A DNA stretch of 6,522 nucleotides from an uncultured Rhodospirillales bacterium (GTDB lineage: Bacteria > Pseudomonadota > Alphaproteobacteria > Acetobacterales > Acetobacteraceae). Shown piece by piece: positions 5,908-6,522 of the stretch (position 1 is the first letter of the stretch; each line of letters starts with the position of its first letter). The translations under genes and the position numbers were made by a program. A model generated the notes under the pieces. It was not told where the DNA came from. It did no database searches and saw nothing but the letters and a program-made list of their open reading frames with translations. The stretch spans positions 1-6,522 of the forward strand of contig CAIYPH010000017.1 of the NCBI GenBank assembly GCA_903928045.1. The letters run 5' to 3'.

Positions 5908-6405
5908 CTATTTCGCAACAATTAAGGCGCGCGTCTCCCACGCCTCCAAAAGCCTGCCTGGTCTTCGGCGGGGGCGCGGATTGACGAATTCGGAGGAAAA
6001 CGGGCGCCATGACGCGACGCGCGCCAAGTCCGGGGGCGCAAGCCGAGACGGGCGCGCAAGCCAAGACGGGGGCGTGGGAGATTCCAGGGGCTCACAAGGG
6101 GCGTCAGCCCGCACACCGCGCGGGGCCGCTTGGGACGGAGTCCGGGCGTGGCTGCGCGTGCGCGGTGACGCGGACCTCGCCGCGCGCGGCGGGAGAGGCT
6201 CCTCCACCTCGCCGGCGGCGAGGCGCTGGAGCAGGCTATCCAACTGCTGGAGCGTGTCGACAATATACTCATGCACCATCCGCGCCGCCGCCGCCTCCTC
6301 GCGGCCGAGCAGCCAGCGCAGGCCGAGAATCCCGGCGAAGGACATGCTCAGCCAGCGCAGCAGCGCGGCGATCGCCAGTCCGGGGCGGGGTGCGGATGTG
6401 TTCAT
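5908..6405 (-). CDS. Unknown 165-aa protein: possible membrane segment, helix, Pro/Arg-rich tail
   Basis: I do not recognise this family. Residues 9-33 (LAIAALLRWLSMSFAGILGL region) form a hydrophobic, possibly membrane-inserted segment. Residues 35-66 are a predicted helix with acidic and Leu-rich spacing (EEAAAARMVHEYIVDTLQQL, then DSLLQRLAAGEVEE). From about 70 the chain is Pro/Arg/Ser/Ala-rich and probably disordered, with short repeats around PPSWLA-RPSRLA-PPDLA (112-128). Codons in the first ~70 residues are strongly G/C-ending, as in the flanking genes. The last ~25 include rarer ones (CGA, AGA, CCA, TTA), so the conserved core may be short and the tail a drifted extension. ATG 6403-6405 is fixed by an in-frame TAG four codons upstream. 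There is no Shine-Dalgarno, and a promoter-like -10 ends only 6 nt before the ATG, so translation may be leaderless. It stands alone between two repeat copies. Coding status is likely but not certain. Confidence 0.55.
   Translation of the reverse strand: MNTSAPRPGLAIAALLRWLSMSFAGILGLRWLLGREEAAAARMVHEYIVDTLQQLDSLLQRLAAGEVEEPLPPRAARSASPRTRSHARTPSQAAPRGVRADAPCEPLESPTPPSWLARPSRLAPPDLARVASWRPFSSEFVNPRPRRRPGRLLEAWETRALIVAK
6038..6073. repeat. Two tandem 18-bp units within the tail of the unknown gene
   Basis: Units 6038-6055 and 6056-6073 match at 16 of 18 positions (GCAAGCC.AGACGGG core). A weaker third copy with a 1-nt length change lies at 6019-6037. Because 18 is a multiple of three, the first two encode hexapeptide repeats (PSWLAR and PSRLAP phases) in the minus-strand frame. 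This looks like local slippage duplication. Confidence 0.6.
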
Positions 6406-6439
6406 GCGCTCAATCTAACAACTAAGTTAGGATGAGGCA
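6406..6439 (-). promoter_or_regulatory. Promoter with overlapping palindromic operator-like motif before the unknown gene
   Basis: On the minus strand TTGCCT, 17 bp, then TAGATT form a moderate sigma70-like pair, with the -10 ending 6 nt before the ATG at 6405. The spacer and the start of the -10 carry CTAACTTAGTTGTTAG (6415-6430), with CTAAC/GTTAG arms and an inner AACT-A-AGTT palindrome on the plus strand. Overlapping TTAG/CTAA arms resemble operators bound by MarR-type repressors, but the match is by eye only. No regulator gene is visible beside it. Confidence 0.35.
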
Positions 6440-6494
6440 AGAGAAAAATAGCCCTGGGTGAATTTTTTTATCCTAGAGCGGCCGCGCCCCCGGC

Positions 6495-6522
6495 AAGGAA
6501 GAAAGCGGTTCTTTTTTGAAAA
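6495..6522. repeat. Second copy of the A/T-rich intergenic repeat, cut by the window end
   Basis: AAGGAAGAAAGC leads into GGTTCTTTTTTGAAAA (6507-6522), identical to 5814-5829 of the complete copy and in the same orientation. The rest lies beyond the window. The interval 6431-6494 before it contains A/T runs and no gene that I can support. Confidence 0.75.

Noticed and set aside
6009..6425. Plus-strand frame opposite the unknown gene, with GGAGGA 11 nt before its ATG
   Set aside because: The product is low-complexity Ala/Arg/Pro-rich with no structured segment. The minus-strand frame has a hydrophobic segment, a plausible helix and better codon use.
6441..6470. AAAAAT...ATTTTT inverted repeat, considered as a terminator
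   Set aside because: The stem is six A-T pairs with a long loop, too weak for an intrinsic terminator, and no gene is seen ending there.

Overview
The window is GC-rich DNA with G/C-ending codons, compact gene packing and long antisense open frames, as expected for an alphaproteobacterium. An A/T-rich intergenic repeat (a palindrome of the form GGTTCTTTTTT/AAAAAAGAACC followed by an A-tract and a GGGC/GCCC hairpin) occurs once complete and once cut by the window end. From memory, repeats of this type are scattered through Acetobacteraceae genomes (Acidiphilium/Roseomonas relatives). The placement is an inference and was not searched.

Layout. Plus strand, 1-1586: the C-terminal half of an amidohydrolase, then a CobW/COG0523 G3E GTPase whose TTG start overlaps the amidohydrolase stop. 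Minus strand, 5712 down to 1591: a carbohydrate-type ABC importer cassette (family 1 substrate-binding protein, MalF-type permease, MalG-type permease), followed after an 87-bp gap by a solute-binding protein of the AapJ/BztA amino-acid family. The last gene meets the GTPase gene tail to tail with only 4 bp between the stops. No ABC ATPase is present. To the right, a minus-strand gene of unknown function (5908-6405) encodes a protein with one possible membrane segment and a Pro/Arg-rich tail, and the two repeat copies lie on either side of it.

How the genes work together. The sugar-type binding protein and the two permeases should form an inner-membrane importer that borrows an ATPase encoded elsewhere. 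A good sigma70-type promoter (TTGACA, 16 bp, TACGGT) lies in front of the binding-protein gene. The amino-acid binding protein has no permease or ATPase beside it. The GTPase is a putative metallochaperone; its translational coupling to a metal-dependent hydrolase suggests that the hydrolase could be its client.

No new multi-gene system is evident: the genes are recognisable transport and metabolic families plus one unknown. The most unusual signals are structural. A perfect 14-bp inverted repeat lies within the first codons of the MalF-type permease gene, right after the binding-protein stop. An 18-bp perfect palindrome and a 10-bp stem-loop lie within the 3' end of the GTPase gene. A short palindromic motif lies in the promoter-like region of the unknown gene, which may be leaderless.
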